Shown one piece after another: positions 49,950 through 61,870 of a stretch of 64,000 bases of DNA. Within the stretch, counting starts at the first letter, position 1. Every line of letters begins with the position of its first letter. Source of the DNA: Aphanomyces cochlioides (Eukaryota > Oomycota > Saprolegniomycetes > Saprolegniales > Verrucalvaceae); contig JAHQRK010000005.1 in the NCBI GenBank assembly GCA_019828595.1, positions 1 to 64,000 on the forward strand, given 5' to 3'. The notes under the pieces were generated by a model. It ran no database searches, was not told the DNA's origin, and saw nothing but the letters and a program-made list of their open reading frames with translations. A program made the position numbers and the translations under genes.

Positions 49950-51618
49950 CTACCTCTGTTCAATATTACTGTCAGCATTGGAAAATCCAACTTTTTCCAT
50001 ATTACTGTCGGTAAAACATTGTGATTGGTGGAAGCTGAAATACAAGAATTTCATTGGTTGTAAATCTTACTCCAAACTGATGGGCAAATGAATGCCATGA
50101 TCTTGGAGTTCCATGTCCACCTGATGGAGAAGAAATGCAGGGCAGGTAACATTCGCCATGAGCGTGCCAGATCGTCTCAAGACTTCCTTCTTTAGATGGG
50201 GCAATGAGAAGTGGTTGTCGCCGTGGTGCTCCAGAACAAGTCGCATAACAGCCTGTAAGGTAAGGAACACGTTCTCAAGCTTCTCCACACTGAGGACATC
50301 AAAGGCAATCAAGGTTGCTTCAATGACATCGTCCACAGTCTTACTCACCATTTTGTATTGAAGGGCCTGGATCGAAGCGAAGAAGCCGAGGTCCAACACG
50401 TTAAGGTCAGGACTGTTTGGCGGCTGGCGGCGCGTCACGAACGTCCAGCCGTCTGTGCTCACATCTTCCAGCATCAAGTCAGTGACACATCTGTGCGGAG
50501 TCGCATTATCCTGTTGTAGGACCACGCGCTTGTTCACACTTGGAAACTTCGCCTTTATCGCGGGAATCACCTTGTCGAGCACGAAATCACGGTAAACTTC
50601 TGCAGTCACATTGATCAATGAAGTGACCATGGAGCCAGCCGCACGGTTTCTCGAGTTTCTGACGGCCGGAGACTTCGTCGCAAACGGCCACATACCAACT
50701 TTGCCATCAAAGAAGCAGTCTTGGCCATGGTCAAATCGGGGGCGTGCGACAGCAGCCAAGAACATGACCTTCGGAATGAAGCGCTTACTCTTAGCAACGC
50801 GGCTTTGTGCTTTCTCGCCTTTCACGAGGTACACCTTCCGTCGATCCTTGTCGCCATTAAACCACTTCTCATCAAGGTGAACCACATCCCACATATCCGA
50901 AAATTCGAGTTCTTGAAGGCCGCCGACCCTGTCGGCGGCCAAAATGCAAGTCTTTCCAATCGGTTGGATTCAGTCAACAGCGGCTTCAATCGGGACGATC
51001 GACGCTGAAGCGTTCCAGTTTTCAGGTGGCGATGAAGCGTGCCAATCGACACACCAGTTGCCTCGGCGATGTCTCGCATTGTCTCTCGCTGAGACTGGGG
51101 TATCTCATGCACCATGTTGGTGATATTATCGGTGGAGTAGAGTTTCTTTCGACCGACATGGTTTGCCTTCTTTGCCGTCGTGTGGCCGCTCAAGAAACCC
51201 TTCCATACTTTGGAGATTGTGTCGCGATGGATCTTGAATCGTTCTGCTACGATACCAATGGCACCGCGCGGCAACTTGCCTTTGACGATATGCTGCTGAA
51301 GCATCTTGACGATGTCGACCTTGTTTGCTTCCGACAGTTCCCGACCGGCGCGCGCGAATTCCATTTCAATCGATTGACTTGTGTAGATACCCTTGTTTTG
51401 AATTATAAAAGAATTGTTTTGCATTTTTATTCCGAAGGCGTTTGAACCATTCAATTTTGCGCGCGACGTTGGAGTTTTCCCGCTTTGTGTTCAATGGACG
51501 CTACCTCTAGTTTTTCATGAACTTTCAGATAAGATACTTTTCATCAAATTTCGACAAGATATGAATTTTTGGGGTCACAAAAAAGTCTTATGCTGACAGT
51601 AATAGTGAACAGAGGTAG
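49950..51618. mobile_element. Mariner-like element, 1669 bp, with TA target duplication
   Basis: 28-bp ends CTACCTCTGTTCAATATTAC... and their inverted copy (51591-51618) differ at one base. TA lies on each side (49948-49949, 51619-51620). The only gene is the transposase, on minus. Confidence 0.92.
50067..51424 (-). pseudogene. Mariner-like transposase, plant-type, one frameshift
   Basis: The N-terminal helix-turn-helix region (ANKVDIVKMLQQHIVKGKL, RFKIHRDTISKVW) and second HTH precede the catalytic domain: VVHLDEKWF, LQQDNATPHR, NSPDLNVLDLGFF. The third residue is Asp and I count 38 residues between the second and third Asp, close to the DD39D of plant mariners. A base is missing near 50940, where RLERLAF should run into ILAADRVGG. 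The rest is open, so inactivation is recent. Confidence 0.85.
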
Positions 51619-51713
51619 TATAGGAACCCTATCTATTATTTAAAAATAATAGATAGGGTGTCCTCGGCGTCCTCCAGCTTAATAGATAGGGTGTCCTCGG
51701 CGTCCTCCAGCCC

Positions 51714-52283
51714 TTCTTTTCCATAATATCTTGGTCCATATCGAGCTAAAGTCAGGAGAACCGCGTGAGAAGATCATGGACGAGTTTCATGACATGGAGG
51801 AGTCGCACTCGTTGATGCGAGTCGATCCAAAGCAATCGCCGATTATCCACGAAGTCCCGGTGTGATGAAGACATTGCAGCAGTCTTTATATCGCGCTTGA
51901 CTCTTCCCAGGACGCTTCGTGAGGAAGAGCAGCAAGTGATCCCTCGCTGTTGGTCGATGAGATCTGAGAGTTCGTCGTGGCCACACGTTTCAATTTCGAT
52001 CTTTCTGTTGGAAAGCACAAATCCAAGAGCGATGGAAATGGCTGCCCTTGTTCTCTCTCTTGGACTCTATGAGCAGCCTTGCGACTGTGTCAGCATCACG
52101 TTGAGCTGTCGTTGAGAAAGACGACTGTGACAGGCTTGGGCAAGTGGATGACACGAACCCAGCGTCTCCTCAAGAGATGCAAAATCTGCTGTCCAGTCGC
52201 TGCAACGCACGAAACTCAACTTGCTCCCGTTGGATTAGCCGCAACTTCGCAGCTCATTTCGGAATTGGTTCGATTTGACGAGT
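51714..52283. other. Upstream region of the first START-like gene
   Basis: No complete gene. GCTCATTTCGGAATTGG near 52252-52268 resembles the oomycete initiator and lies 16 bp before the ATG. A short plus-strand frame near 51897-52115 has no recognisable content. Confidence 0.4.
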
Positions 52284-53521
52284 ATGCTACCAGCTCCAGC
52301 AAAGACCAAGGGGAAGAAGGTATTGAAGGAGAAACCATCGGTGACGAAAGAACAAGCTGCGGCGATCACGGCCGCTGCGACGAAACGAAAGCAAGAGCAG
52401 CGCGCGCGGGAAAAAGCGGAAAAGGAAGAGCTGCTCCGGGCGAAGAAAGAGTTGGAAGACCAACTCGACGCACTCCTCCAGAGACTCCTGCATCCTGTCG
52501 TGCGACTCGACATCTTACCGCCCCACGTCAGAGAAGCCGTGGTGAGGAATCGCCAACTCGCTCGCGAAGGACGAGAGATGAGGAAACGCGTGGAAGAGCT
52601 GCATGAAGTCGTGGCGATCTTGACAAAGTGGACGTTTTCCTTCAAGCCGCATGAGGTAAGCAGTCGCGGGACGTCGGTCAGGATTGATTCATCAAGGAAC
52701 TAAAGCCCAAGCCGAGTATGATGGAGACGACGCTCCTTGGACATGAAGAATGCAGGAACTACGGCCACATGTGGCTTTGCGAAAAGTCGCTGCGCATGGC
52801 GCTCTCTGCGCATCCGTTCGAGCAGTTCAAGGGGCGCGTTGAAGACGACATCGTTTCCTGGCCACACATTGGGGAAGATACCAACGGCACAAGCCTGGAA
52901 GCTCTCCAGCTTCATTCGCAGTACACAGTCATGGGCGACTACGAAGCGGTGGCGGATGTGGTGTGGAAAGCCTACGTCCGTTCAAGTCCCCAGACGAACA
53001 TTGAGGTCCTCTGCTCCGAGTCGAGTCGCCGTTCTCATCGTGTCTTGCGTAGGTCGTCGACTTTGTCCACACAGAACTCATCTACTGCTGTGGCAAATAC
53101 GGCCCGCTTCGCCCGAGCTTCCTCAATCTCACGGCTCTCTTCCGACTCAAGCACCGCATTGTCATCACGATCACGACGATTGCGTATGACGAGCGCTTCC
53201 CATTGCGCGACGGAGAGTCTCGACCGCATGGATTTGGATGGTACGGCGATTCCTCTCGAATGGAAGATGGAGCTTTCTGCTAGGACAATCCTGGACGAGA
53301 TGGCGCAAGGCGTGACTCTGTGCCGCCAGTCGTACTTGCAATACACTCCTGTCAACAAGGAGCGGCCGCTGACGCTGGAAGAGATTGGTCGACTCGTGCA
53401 TTACGAGCTCAAGGAGAAGGAACCGCGCGAGAATGTCATTGCCAAGTACCAGCAAATGGTCGAAGACGGCTTCATCATGCAGCGCGATCTCCTCATTCGC
53501 GCGCAGTTTCCAATCGTCTAG
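52284..53521 (+). CDS. Coiled-coil protein with START-like domain, paralogue 1
   Basis: Exons 52284-52655, 52706-53005, 53053-53240 and 53284-53521 (372, 300, 188, 238 nt), introns 50, 47 and 43 nt, give 365 residues. The N-terminus is basic, then a helix (KRKQEQRAREKAEKEELL) of bZIP-like character. The C-terminal part reads YGHMWLCEKSLRMAL, LEALQLHSQYTVMGDY, KHRIVITITTIAYDERFP, HGFGWTILDEM and ends LLIRAQFPIV. This layout, W blocks and all, is that of the large oomycete START-like families, assigned here by resemblance. The ligand is unknown. Confidence 0.7.
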
Positions 53522-54370
53522 TCCTTACTCTTAATAGGAGCGCTCTTCTTCCTCAGCATGGTGGATCGTTGTCCATGAATTCATTTCCCGATTGCATTAA
53601 GCGGCGCGACATCACCGGGGGAAGATCGCAATGTCGTCATTCCACGGGCGTTGAGGGCCGCAGAATGACAAGTCCGACACGACTGTAGAAGTATGCAAGG
53701 ACATTACTCACCATGCCGCGTATGCAGGAAGATTAGTCGCCGACCTCTCTGGCCATGTCTGTCCATGACGCTTGGAAACTTGCATGGGAGACCGTCGCAA
53801 CAGAGTACAGTAGGTTGAGTGTCCTTAGCGTCACCGCGGCAAGGACAGCACGACAGAAGGCGTGGTCCATCCGAAACCGCGTTCTCGTTTGTGAAGGTCT
53901 GCGGAATCGTTCCCAACGCTGGCGTACTGAAGCTTCCTCGCCATTACACCTCGTCGTCTCTGAGAAAGTGTCCTTGCTCGTGACATTCCCCTGCGGCGAG
54001 ATCTGTCGCTGTGTCGTCACGGACTCGAGCGGCTCCTTCGTTCCCATCGGGCAAGCTGGAGTCGGTGGCAGGAAGATAACAGAATGAGAGGTTGTCCTTC
54101 ATTCTGAGCCTAAACTTTGATTCGGTGGCACGAAAGGATGGAAATGATCGATGTCGCGCTCTCCTTGACGCGCCTGCAGCGAGGCTTCAATTCAGAAGAA
54201 GAGGCATGCCTCGTGGTTGCCACGTGGTTGTAAGTCGCAAGAGGAAGACAAGAGACTGGATCCACCGAAGAAAGAGCACGGATTGACGATCCGAGACGGT
54301 GGATCAGACGACATTCCAGTGCAAGCGCTCGCTCGACACGTCATTTCTCAATTCTCTTCCAGCGACGATC
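53522..54370. other. Spacer between the two START-like paralogues
   Basis: A plus-strand frame at 53755-54087 is open but lacks motifs. TCATTTCTCAATTCTC near 54342-54357 is an initiator-like sequence just before the next ATG. No gene supported. Confidence 0.4.
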
Positions 54371-55606
54371 ATGCTTGCCTCTCCTTCAAAGCCCATGGGG
54401 AAGAAGGCACAGAAGGACTTGGCGCTCCTGGCAAAGCAACATGCTGCCACGAGGACTGCTGCGGCAACACGGCACAAGCAGCAACAACGCGCACGGGAGA
54501 AAGGAAAGAAGACGGAGCTGCTCAAGGCCGAGCAAGAAATGCTCGCCGAGATCCATGTCCTCATGAAGAAGTTCAAATATCCCGTCGTCGTCTTCAACCG
54601 CCTGCCGCCGGAGATCAAGGAAGCCGTGCTGGAGAATCGCCAGCGCATGCGGATGGGCCAAGACATGAAGAAGCGACTGGAAGAGCTGTATGAAGTGCAG
54701 AGGATCTTGGCCAAGTGGGTCTTTGCGCACAATCCGCACGAGGTAAGCGCGTCCGTGCTGTTCGCGTATTTACTATCCAGGGAGTGAGTGCAGCCCAAGC
54801 CGACGATGATGGAGACGACGCTGCTCGGACACGACACATGCAGAAGCTTTGGACAGCTATGGCTTTGCGAGAAGGCGCTGCGCATGGCGCTCACCGCGCA
54901 TCCATACGAGCCGTTCAAGGGGAAGGTTGAAGACAGCATCGTGTTGTGGCCACACTTGTCCGAAGACGAAACTGGCACATCCCTGGAAGCGGTTCAATTC
55001 CATTCGCAGTACTCGGTCATGGGCGACTACCGCGATGTCGCCGACGTCTTTTGGGACTTGTACGTGAAGCCCAAGCCGCAGTTCACCGTCGAGGTACACT
55101 CTCCATGGAACTGCACACGTTGACGCATTGAACCAGATGATCGACAAGCTCCATGACGAAATGCTCTACTTCTCCGTCGAATATGGACCGCTCAAGTCGC
55201 GCTTCCTCAACCTGGCATGCCTCACCCGCCTCAAGCACCGCATCGTGGTCACACTGACGACGATCGCATTCGACGAACGGTTCCCGATGAGCGATGACGA
55301 GAGCCGCATCCATGGGGTTGGATGGTGCGCGCATGGCATTCCTAGAAAGATCTCACGACAGTGGATAGGATGATCTTGGACGAGATGGGAGAAGGCGTGA
55401 CGCTGTGCCGGCAGTCGTGCTTGCAGTACACTCCCGTCAAGAAGACCGGGCCGTTGACGCTCGAGGAGATCGGTCAGCTCGTCCACTATCAGCCGAAAGA
55501 TGGCGAACCGCGCGAGATCATCATCGGCAAGTACCAAGAGATGACTGAAGTCGGGTTCACGATGCAGTGGGATCTCCTCATCCGACTGCATTTCCCAATC
55601 CTCTGA
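54371..55606 (+). CDS. Coiled-coil protein with START-like domain, paralogue 2
   Basis: Exons 54371-54742, 54794-55093, 55137-55324 and 55369-55606 have exactly the lengths of paralogue 1 (372, 300, 188, 238 nt; 365 residues), with introns of 51, 43 and 44 nt. It starts MLASPSKPMGKKAQKDLALL, shares METTLLGH near the exon 2 start, FGQLWLCEKALRMAL, SLEAVQFHSQYSVMGDY and the end LLIRLHFPIL. Intron positions and phases are conserved while intron sequences are not. This is a tandem gene duplication. Confidence 0.72.
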
Positions 55607-56342
55607 ATGCAAGTCGCGGCGTTGCGTTCCTCGCCGCGGATGCATCTCCCTGATCGTATTGTAGAGATAACTCGTCTACCTGGGCACGGGATGCGCTTTG
55701 GACTGCAGCAAGACTGTCGTCAGCCCGCTTCGTCCATGAAGGATCAAAGTTGCGTGGTTGACACAACGGACCGTTGTGTGGACGCCATAAGATCCATCCT
55801 GCGAGCGTTTCCGTCGGTCGATCCTTTGCATCTCGTCCGGCAACTTGTCAGCAACTCAGTCCAACTTTCTTGTTCGCCGACTATATCTCTGATTCTTAAA
55901 TGACCATCATCATTCCCTCCTGACTAACTCTGCCAGCGAATTCAGCGTCGACCGTCGACCTCAGCCGTGGAAGATTGTCCTTATCGGTTGAGTGGACCTT
56001 CTCGTCCTCGGCGATCGTCATGGAGGATATCATTCTCCCTCTCGACCACAAACTTTGACGTCGTGGCTGCCTCACGTCCGTTGCTGAGGTCGATATAGAA
56101 CCATGCGGTTTGCTCCATGTCGAGTCGTGGAAACTTGACAATCCCATGAACGGAGGATCACATGGCGTCTTGAAGGATATCTGTTGCAGAGTCCATCACT
56201 CGTCGACCACTCGATTGTCGTCTGGACGGTCGTGGAGGCCGGTGGTGTTCGTCTCTGGGACTTCGATGACTCCATCTCCTCCTCCACGGTAATCTTTATC
56301 TCACATCTCTTTGAAATATTCGCTCGGCGCGCATCCGATGCA
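55607..56342. other. Intergenic region, no gene seen
   Basis: Several frames of 80-100 codons on both strands show no family features. A TCTCACATCTCTTTGAAAT initiator-like stretch lies near 56299-56318, just before the next gene. Confidence 0.35.
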
Positions 56343-57235
56343 ATGAAACTTTGGGGGACAACTCTCGCACCCACCAAGATGGATGACGATAAGCTGTCCA
56401 TGAACGCCAAAGACCAGCGACACACAACCGTTCCCAGCATCAATGGGCCATTGCCAGCATCTCCACTGGCAAGACAATCGGCGGCCAACGAGATCACGAG
56501 TGCAATGTACTCTCGCTTGGACCAGTTGATTCCGCAGTGTCTGGCGACCATCTCTTCGCAAGACAACAAGAAAATGATCGAGCATCCGTGCCCATCAACA
56601 CCGCTCTTCAAGGAACAGCTCAGTCGAACGTTCGTGGTCCATTATCCCCAGCAGAAGACGTACCATTTGACCAACTATCGCCAGCATGTGATGGACTTGC
56701 CATTTGAGATTGGCGTCCTCGTCGCCAAGAATCGCTACGAAAAGAACTTCAAAACCAACGCTCCGTTGGAAGAGTTCGCGACGGCGAATGCACAGACCAA
56801 GATTGCGCTGCTCCAAGTCGGGTCCGCCTACTCAAAGAAAGTGAACGCTCCCAGTTACCAGCGTGTTTTGATGCGGCCATTCCAAGAGGAGAACCGATAC
56901 TGTGTCGTGGCATGTTGTATCACCAAGGAGACAAAGCCCCAAGCAGTGAAGAGAGCGCCATGACAAAGGAGTGGACGAGCTGGACGATTGTCGAGCGCGG
57001 TCCACACCCAAATCAATCCATCTTGATTCAACTCGCCATCGCGACTGGGCTCCAACGCAATGGAACGTTTGAGCCGTATGAAAACTACGCCATGCAAAGC
57101 TCATGGGATGCCACGCAATGCTTTGACGAGCTCTCGAAACAACTCCAAGCGCTTTACCAAGATAAATTTGAAAAAGAAGCTCAAAAGCACGCCACTACTG
57201 TCCAACAACTCTATCAGACGCACGTCAACATTTAA
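56343..57235 (+). pseudogene. START-like family gene with a late frameshift
   Basis: The first frame reads from MKLWGTTLAPTKMDDD to RYCVVACCIT. The C-terminal part (SSEESAMTKEWTSWTIVERG, ILIQLAIATGLQ, ENYAMQSSWDATQCFDEL, to TAA 57235) is in another frame. One missing base near 56930 would join them; no GT-AG intron fits. It lacks the basic N-terminal coiled coil of its neighbours. Either an assembly error or early decay. Its 3' 135 bp overlap, antisense, the next gene. Confidence 0.6.
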
Positions 57236-58469
57236 ACCGTCGCGGGTTGATGGAATGTACCACGAAGACTTTTTGATAAGTTTCCGTCGTGCGATTTGGC
57301 GAGCGATGACTTGCTTTGTGCACTGGAGAAACTTTTCCTGCTTCAAATGGTCTGGGCAGTCGCCAAGATCGTAGCCCCAGAGCTTTGCCTCGTCGTCAAC
57401 TGAGAGATACTGTCCATCCTTGGTGAAAACAGACGACATGAGCTGCACCGAGCGAATTTTTGTCCGATGAAGGCCAACTCGCTCGCAAAAAGATCTACAT
57501 GAATATAAAGCCCTCAATAAAACAGATAGAATGTTTTACATGACGACTCGATGCCGCTGGAGAGAATCCGTGGGGAATTTCTCATCGTCGTTGACATGCT
57601 GCCCGACGAACGAGATACGATCGGGCTCTTTGTGAATTCGACTAATAAAGTTGGTTCGAATGCCATCCTTTGAGTCATACACACGTTGAAGAATGTCAGG
57701 GTTGCAATGGCGATCGTTTTTCTATCGTGAATCACATCAGCGACCGGAGTGAATGGTTTCGTACGTTGAGATTTTCGCTGCCCATCAACTGGTCGCTTGT
57801 GATTCGAGCATAAAACTCTTCCAGACTCGAATTGACGATATATTGGTTGCGTTGGACGGCAACAAGGCCATCACCGTCGTAAAAATAGAGGTAGTCATCG
57901 ACATCTTCGGGGGAATTTGGCGCGGGAAAGCCATACTTCTGGAACGTTGTGTCGGCATTGTAGAGCAGTTGTTTTGTGATCCAATCCATGCCGATTTGTC
58001 TGCTTTCGGGACTTTGCATCAACACGACATTCCTCCAGACTGAAGATGACGGATAAGCCTTCACATTTCTGTCAAATGCATTCGCATCGCGTTTGCGTAC
58101 CGTCAGGCGTGTGAAAATCCATGTCTTAAGATCGTCCAGAACAGCGCGGGATCTTTGCACTCGCCGTTTGAGGATCGTATTTCGTTCCACAGACTGCTCT
58201 TCACTTTCTTGTAGCGCTAGCGCGATATCTTGCCACGACAAAACTGAACTGTTGGACTGTCCTCGTGCATTTGCGCGGGCCTCTTGGAGCATTTCCTCTA
58301 AAACGGTCACTCTCTCACGCTGGAATGCGATTTCCATCTTGTCAAGGCGTCTGTAGATCGCTTGCTTTTCTCTCTGGTACATATTCTTCTTCAATCTCCT
58401 ATTCAGTGCCTTCAACGCCGCCTCGTCCATCGCCGAAGTCGCGGCGGTACTTTCTGAATCTGCTTGCAT
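57101..58469 (-). CDS. Coiled-coil protein with START-like domain, convergent member
   Basis: Exons 57765-58469, 57540-57721 and 57101-57494, introns 43 and 45 nt, give 426 residues. The N-terminal coiled coil reads LNRRLKKNMYQREKQAIYRR. The domain has SRQIGMDWITKQLLYNADTT, VYDSKDGIRTNFISRIHKEP, ISFVGQHVNDDEKFP and a C-terminus with DDEAKLWGYDLGDCP and ARQIARRK. Splicing was needed to recover the last two blocks. The stop may lie earlier if a further intron exists; as read, the frame runs into the opposing gene. Confidence 0.68.
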
Positions 58470-60270
58470 TGTTGCAAATTGAAAAGTGATACAAAATCTG
58501 AAAATAGATATTAAATTCATCAATTAAAAATCAAATTCTTGGCTCGAATTAATGAACATTTTGATGAATTTTCCATTATTTATTTAATTAGTTGTGTCCA
58601 ACTCGTAGTCAAACTGTCAAGCACAACACGGTCGTGGAGATGGGAGCTCCACAGAAGGCAACGATGACATTCAACGCCATTATGACGCTCTGTTCAAGTT
58701 CGAATCAATGCCAACGTAGGCTCCTCCATGTCGTCTCCATCTTGACCAAATGGATTACGCTATGAATTGAATCCGAGATTAGAATCAGTGCTGGCTTTAT
58801 TGACTCTTAGAAGGAAATTGTGGGACAATTGTGGGAGCAATAAAACGCATATGACAATGATATATAACTTACAAGTAAATCAGTGAAGTTGCATTGACTT
58901 TGAACTCGCGATGCGTAAAGTCCTCTTCAAAGTGCCTTCTTTCGAGACAAACTACGTGTGACTGTCATAGATAATAAATGAGATCAAGGAGCTTCTAACA
59001 ACGGCTGTGCTGTCGTGTTTTGCATGGTAACTAAAGGCACCTCAAAACCCTAGCGAGCGTATTTGCTCTGTGAATTATCGCAACTTGCACTGAATAGTTT
59101 ATAGGGCCTGAGTGAACAGAGAATTTTGACAAAATGTCTTAGCAAGCAGACACAGAAACACACAAAAGCACGAGTAGATGATTTCATCTCGACTATGTAG
59201 CTTAGGACTCGGCGACTTCTATTAGATTGATCGTTTGGAGGAGAGTCAAGATCTGGATGTCGCACACGCATCTAAGATAAGCAATAGTTTAGTGTGTTAA
59301 ATAGACACTAAAACGGCAAAGAATAAAGTAGCATAAGAGTGTCTCTGTGGTTTTTGATTCATCAATGGCGTTGCCCAGATCAAAGCTGGGCGTTTTCAGC
59401 TTCAAATGTGATTTGTTTTAAATCGAAAGACTTACAGCTTACTCCAACTGTATAAACATAAGTCGAGACTCCTAGCTCGAGTGGTTCGCTTCACAAGAAC
59501 AGTGTTTCTCTAAGGCAGAGCTATCTTTTGGACACTTTCTCTAGGAAAAGACGTCGAATGTTAAAACCCTATAAATTGATATTGTGGGATTCTGTCCCAC
59601 AAATTTCGCAGAAATGATGTGAGGTCTTGGATATGTATGAAAAAGACTTGAAGGAAAATTTTTGATTTTCTTGAAAATTTGGGACAATTTGTCCCACAAA
59701 TGCTCTAAAACTCGATAAAATAGCCCACAAATTCCGGAGAATGCGCAACCGATGACCAAGTTGGATGATCCGCTGCGCTAGTGAACTCCAGTCTCTGAGC
59801 ATCGGTGAGGATAAATCGCGATAGAATTGTCACCACTTAGATGGCCCCTTCGCTGAACAAGTCGATTTTGGTCATCCAAGCCAAAGCTGCTATGTGCAAT
59901 TAGGGTTCGGAAGTATACGAGTATAGTTTGATTCATTATACACGCTATACATATTATACCATGTATAGTGGACGTATATTATACGATGCAAATATTTCTG
60001 GACGGAGGTACAGTATTGCATTCCATGTTGATCCATTCTGAACCTGGACTGCACACTTAAATAAGAAAATCCAAGACGTCGTCCACAACACTTTTTAGAT
60101 GACTTATTAGAGACATTTAGCAAACATGAAATCTAGCTGGAATGCAGCTTTCTTCTTCGTTCCAATAATTTCTGGCCTCTCTGGTGGAACAGTCGTAGTA
60201 GGATTGTGTCGTATGATTGTTGTCAAGATACTTTACAGAATTGCTAATTACAGAATTGCTAATTCTGTAA
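58470..60270. other. Gene-free stretch before Harbinger element 2
   Basis: AT-rich, no convincing frame. TGGGACAATTTGTCCCA near 59690 is a near-perfect palindrome. A TATACCATGTATAGT-type inverted motif lies near 59955-59970. At the right end a sequence from about 60191 is inverted at 63254. Confidence 0.4.
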
Positions 60271-60428
60271 GAGCATCCGCACCGGTCCAGCAAATCAGCC
60301 TCCATTATCCGCATAAACTAGTTCGGATAACGTCTTGCGGACGACATATCCGGCACCATTAAGAGTCAGTAGTTTGCTGAGTTTCATTTTTGCAGCCGTC
60401 AGCTAAGCAAAGTGGTCACTAACGACCA

Positions 60429-61830
60429 TGTTGAATTGCCAGTGGTCTGACAGCGATGACAGTGACAATGGCGAGGATATATGTATCATTTTGGCAACCT
60501 GTATGCCGAACCAAGACGATCGAAAAAGCCAAACATTGCTGAACCAAGACGATCGAAAAAGCCAAACATAGAGCGAAATAGATTGGTGTACGACAAGCTC
60601 TTGTTTGCCGACTACTTTGCGACCACACCCACGTACAATGCCGAGCATTTCCGCCGACGTTTTAGAATGACACGAGGTTTGTTCGAGAGAATCGTCGACG
60701 ACTTATCGCAATTCGACTGCTTTTTTACACAAAAGTGTGATGCAACGGGTATGACAGACGATACTTAGGATATGAACTAAAAAACAACGACCATTTAGGC
60801 TTGAGGGGCTTTTCATCACGACAAAAAATTGCAGCGTGTATAAGATACCTTGCGACTGGATGCTCGTTTGACGATTTAGATGACAGTCACGCCTATAGAC
60901 TGAAATTTGATTCACAATATGGTGCTAGATATAGAATTGGAGAAACGACTATGCGAATAGCACTACATCGATTCTGTGACGACGTTCAGTTGATGTACAA
61001 GCAACAATATCTTCGCAAACCCACAGCACAAGACGTGGAAACCCTTTTGTACTGAAGTTCAGAGATTGGATGGCCCGGCCTTCTTGGCTCGCTAGATTGT
61101 ACGCATTATGTATGGAAAAATTGTCCCAAGGCTTGGGCTGGGCAATTCAAAGGCAGCAAGTCTGCTCCAATGGTAATTCTGGAAGCGGTGGCAGACACCC
61201 GTGGTCGTATATGGCATGCTAACTTTGGCATGCCTGGTTCAAACAACGATATCAATGTTCTAGATTCGTCAGACCTATTTTATCAAGCCATTCGAGGTAC
61301 CAACATAGTAATGCTCTATTGAGAGAGAATAGGCGACGTCCCGAACGTGTCATACAGCTTGAATGGGAATGAATACCCATCCCATATTGGTTAGTTGACG
61401 GGATCTATCCGACTTATGCCTGTTTCGTGTCGACAGTGAAAGAACCACGAAATCAAAGAGAAGTCAACTTTAAAAAAGCTCAAGAAGCTCGACGAAAGGA
61501 TGTAGAGCGAATGTTTGGAATGTTGCAAGCAAGATGGCATGTGCTGACACAAGGATGCCGACTATGGAATAAACACGCCATGCATAGTGTTGTCATCACG
61601 TGCTGCGTGCTACACAACATGATAATCGATGAAGAATTTATCGACGACATCGACGAGCTGATTGGAGGTGAATGGAAGCCCAAATATCCTTTTCTATTCT
61701 GCCGAGACCAATAACAACTGAGTGGAGTGGTAAAGTTGCTGCCTTGCAATCCCTGAATGATCCTGACGCCCACCATCGCTTGCGGCAAGACCTGGTCGAG
61801 TTAAAATGGAGTCAACTAGGAAATACGTAA
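60429..61830 (+). pseudogene. Harbinger transposase, several defects
   Basis: Catalytic blocks LLGSLDCTHYVWKNCP, LVDGIYPTYACF and RRKDVERMFGMLQARW are intact. Introns of 50 nt (60749-60798) and about 36 nt (near 61295-61330) fit. Defects: an early frameshift next to a duplicated 33-bp stretch (AEPRRSKKPNI twice), TGA at 61053-61055, a shift before LVDGIYP, and one near 61715. It is inactive. Confidence 0.82.
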
Positions 61831-61870
61831 ACTATGATCGTCTATTATTGTTGCCTCAAATAGTTCAATT

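Larger units (their letters stand above)
49902..51713. mobile_element. Palindromic MITE-like element split by Mariner
   Basis: The left part has GAGGACACCCTATCTATT and a 13-bp palindromic TATTATTTAAAAATAATA core. The right part (51626-51659) is a 34-bp palindrome with 16-bp arms, followed by two 33-bp direct copies of AATAGATAGGGTGTCCTCGG-type sequence to 51713. The Mariner at 49950-51618 interrupts the structure. Confidence 0.6.

Noticed and set aside
53733..54087. Overlapping ORFs on both strands between the START-like paralogues
   Set aside because: Neither shows family features; each is a shadow candidate of the other.
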